Notes under the pieces: generated by a model
The model's input: only the letters and a program-made list of their open reading frames with translations
Databases searched by the model: none
What the model was told of the DNA's origin: nothing
NCBI RefSeq assembly: GCF_003458715.1
Contig: NZ_QRVI01000001.1
Location: forward strand, 124,001 to 188,000
Direction of reading: 5' to 3'
DNA: 64,000 nt
DNA from: Eubacterium sp. AF22-8LB
GTDB taxonomy: Bacteria; Bacillota_I; Bacilli_A; Erysipelotrichales; Erysipelotrichaceae
Program-made: the position numbers and the translations under genes
In this document: positions 62,088 through 64,000 of the stretch, one piece after another
Layout: each line of letters opens with the position of its first letter
How positions within the stretch are numbered: the first letter of the stretch is position 1

Positions 62088-63320
62088 TTACATATCCTTC
62101 TTTCCAATATCGTTTCTGTGGAATAAATCTTTACAGTGAATCTTTTCTAATTCTGCATATGTATGATCAAATGCAGTCTGTAAGTCATCTTCTAGAGTAA
62201 CAACCATTAAAACACGTCCTCCATCTGTGACTAATCCTTCATCTGTCATTTTTGTACCCATATGGAATACCAATCCATCTACATTTTCAACGCCAGTAAT
62301 CAAAGAACCTTTTGTTGAGCTTGCGGGATAGTTTGTACTTGCCAAAACAACACCGTGACTGACTTTATCTGTCCATTTTAATTCAACTGGTTTATTATTC
62401 ATTAAATCCAACACAGCTTGTACAAAATCACTTTCTAAACGAGGCAAAATAACTTCTGCTTCAGGATCACCAAAGCGAGCATTGAATTCAATTGTTTTAA
62501 TACCATTTTCTGTTAACATCAATCCACCATACAAGAATCCGGTAAATGGAACGCCCTCTTTTACCATTGCGCTTGCCATTGGTTTCATAATTTCATTCAT
62601 GGCTTCATCTATAATTTCTGGAGTAATCTTTTTAACTGGACTATAAGATCCCATTCCACCTGTATTTGGGCCTTTATCTCCATCAAATACGCACTTGTGA
62701 TCTTGAGCTACTTCTAAAGGAACAACTGTCTCGTTATGTACTAAACAAATTAAAGAAAATTCAAATCCGAATAAACATTCCTCAATTACAACTGAGTTAT
62801 TTTCAATCGCAAAAGCAATATCCAAGGCTTCTTTTGCCTGTTCTAAAGTAGAAGCTACCGTAACACCTTTTCCAGCTTTCAAACCATCTTCTTTAATAAC
62901 AATAGGAGCCCCTTGTTCTTGTACGTATGTCCATGCCGAATCTAAATCATGGAATGTTTTATAGGCTGCTGTTGGAATATTATATTTTGCCATGATATTT
63001 TTGGCAAAATCCTTACTTGATTCAACTTGAGTCGCCTTTTTATCTGGGCCAAAAATTTTTAACCCCTCTTTTTTAAACGCATCTACAACACCTAGAGCTA
63101 AAGTTGCTTCAGGACCTACGATGGTTAAATCTACATTTCTTTCTTTTGCCAAAGCGACAAGACCTTCTACATCATTGTCTTTCACATTGACACATTCTCC
63201 AATTTTTGCCATTCCAGGATTGCCTGGTGCACAAATCAACTCATCACATAAAGCTGAACGTTTACATGCATACGCAAGTGCGTGTTCACGTCCGCCCTTA
63301 CCGATAACTAGTATTTTCAT
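62088..63320 (-). CDS. purD: Phosphoribosylamine-glycine ligase
   Basis: A 410-residue ATP-grasp enzyme, second step of purine synthesis. LVIGKGGREHALAYA at the start, GPEATLALGVVDAF, KEDGLKAGKGVTVA, and GGMGSYSPV, TIEFNARFGDPEAEVILPRL. Full length. It lies next to fhs rather than with a complete pur operon. Confidence 0.97.
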   Translation of the reverse strand: MKILVIGKGGREHALAYACKRSALCDELICAPGNPGMAKIGECVNVKDNDVEGLVALAKERNVDLTIVGPEATLALGVVDAFKKEGLKIFGPDKKATQVESSKDFAKNIMAKYNIPTAAYKTFHDLDSAWTYVQEQGAPIVIKEDGLKAGKGVTVASTLEQAKEALDIAFAIENNSVVIEECLFGFEFSLICLVHNETVVPLEVAQDHKCVFDGDKGPNTGGMGSYSPVKKITPEIIDEAMNEIMKPMASAMVKEGVPFTGFLYGGLMLTENGIKTIEFNARFGDPEAEVILPRLESDFVQAVLDLMNNKPVELKWTDKVSHGVVLASTNYPASSTKGSLITGVENVDGLVFHMGTKMTDEGLVTDGGRVLMVVTLEDDLQTAFDHTYAELEKIHCKDLFHRNDIGKKDM

Positions 63321-63427
63321 TGCGTTTTAATCTCCTTTTTTCTTTACTCATCAATCATAACAGAAAAAAGCCCCAAATGGGTCTTTATTCATAAATTTTA
63401 TTTCTTTTTTTCTACACACAGACAGAA

Positions 63428-63454
63428 AAAGGGTAGAAAATACATTCCACCCTT
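63428..63454 (-). terminator. Terminator of the c-di-AMP receptor gene
   Basis: AAGGGTGGAA / TTTCTACCCTT stem with one mismatch on the minus strand, followed by TTTCTG. It lies between this gene and purD. Confidence 0.65.
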
Positions 63455-63462
63455 GTGTTTTT

Positions 63463-63786
63463 CTAAACTTTTAAGAATTGAGCTACTTCTAGCACAAAAA
63501 TTGTCGCTCCTCCAACTGTCACTTCTACTGGAAAACTTGCATAGCGTCCAATATCATAACTAGCTGTACTAGGTACAATTTCCGTTCGCTTACTTGAATA
63601 TTCCTTGATGATATCAATAGCTGCTTCCACCTTTTCGTCTTCACAACCAATAATCAACGTTGTATTGCCTGCGCGAAGGAAACCACCGGTTGTTGCTAAT
63701 TTAGTAACAGAAAAACCATTCTTATTTAGTGCATTGCTTGCCACTGGACTATCGTCATTTGATAAAATTGCTAGGATAAGTTTCAT
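63463..63786 (-). CDS. darA: Cyclic-di-AMP receptor (DarA/PstA, PII-like)
   Basis: A 107-residue PII-like protein. SVTKLATTGGFLRAGNTTLIIG matches the c-di-AMP binding loop of DarA/PstA and VEVTVGGATIFVLEV the terminal strand. It signals c-di-AMP levels to unknown partners in Firmicutes. GGTGGGGG precedes the start. Often near tmk/holB; here the upstream neighbour is cut off by the window end. Confidence 0.93.
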   Translation of the reverse strand: MKLILAILSNDDSPVASNALNKNGFSVTKLATTGGFLRAGNTTLIIGCEDEKVEAAIDIIKEYSSKRTEIVPSTASYDIGRYASFPVEVTVGGATIFVLEVAQFLKV

Positions 63787-63918
63787 AGTGCTTCCCCCAC
63801 CTTTCTAAAGGTATTATATAAAAATTTATACATAACTACAACACCAAAAAAGATTCATATTCCTTATAACAATACCAAATATTTCATGTATAATATGGAT
63901 GTATTAAAGGGGATTATT

Positions 63919-64000
63919 ATGATAGGGGAATTTTATTTTTATAAACACAAAAAGACAAACCAACATCTTTTGAGATTAAACAATGCCTAGAAAAAGAAGG
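63919..64000 (+). CDS. Start of an unidentified gene, possibly frameshifted
   Basis: ATG 63919 follows AAAGGGGA and opens MIGEFYFYKHKK, but this frame stops at 63988-63990. Another frame reads on from the A5 run at 63949-63953 as DKPTSFEIKQCLEKEG; one extra A would join the two. So either the gene carries an indel, the sequence has an error in the homopolymer, or the first frame is a short peptide. The window ends before it can be identified. Confidence 0.35.

Overview
The window is a low-GC chromosomal segment from a Bacillota (Firmicutes) bacterium. Gram-positive ribosome binding sites, TPP and T-box leader RNAs, a c-di-AMP receptor, a PRD-type PTS regulator and a CIRCE-like operator all fit an anaerobic gut Firmicute. 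The Erysipelotrichaceae are my best guess, but that is inference, not something read from a marker gene.

Region 1 (1-8560) is a very AT-rich accessory island. It starts inside an MFS transporter and holds three related HTH-TPR regulators of the Rgg/PlcR/ComR (RRNPP-like) type interleaved with two half-size ABC exporters. It ends in a truncated erythromycin-esterase-like gene. No structural peptide gene is obvious. This cassette is the best candidate for an undescribed signalling/export system.

Region 2 (8560-13530) holds a TPP riboswitch controlling thiD and a CytX-type transporter. It is followed by a T-box leader in front of a brnQ gene that is cut off at about codon 175 by a 5'-truncated tyrosine integrase and a MobC-like gene, a mobile-element scar.

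Region 3 (13530-25850) is a long minus-strand housekeeping block: guaA, a dehydrogenase-HAD fusion, a DUF2974 hydrolase, a GNAT/gamma-carbonic-anhydrase fusion, tsaD-rimI-tsaB-tsaE (t6A tRNA modification), rarA, a MATE exporter preceded by a tandem hairpin RNA, a cytidylate-kinase-like gene with its own candidate attenuator, and pyrE.

Region 4 (25950-30030) is on the plus strand: a CBS protein, a CNNM/CorC-like membrane protein with a 17-codon overlapping leader ORF, xpt, and a DUF885 lipoprotein.

Region 5 (30050-42660) is sugar metabolism and decay. It holds a DUF4143 ATPase with three phased upstream repeats, wreckage of a hexuronate operon (uxaC tail, uxaA head joined to a kdgK tail) around an intact LacI regulator, a fructose-type PTS operon (regulator-IIA, IIB-IIC-aldolase-aldolase-ROK kinase), an acylphosphatase and an intact kdgK.

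Region 6 (42660-64000) is mostly housekeeping: ftsH behind a CIRCE-like site, a large hybrid histidine kinase, DAHP synthase, M32 carboxypeptidase, ketopantoate reductase, VanZ-like protein, thioredoxin, purF, an AI-2E-family permease, a SIS-domain protein, tRNA-Leu and tRNA-Thr, pepT, fhs, purD and a c-di-AMP receptor. All coordinates, motifs and folds were read by eye; no database search was run.
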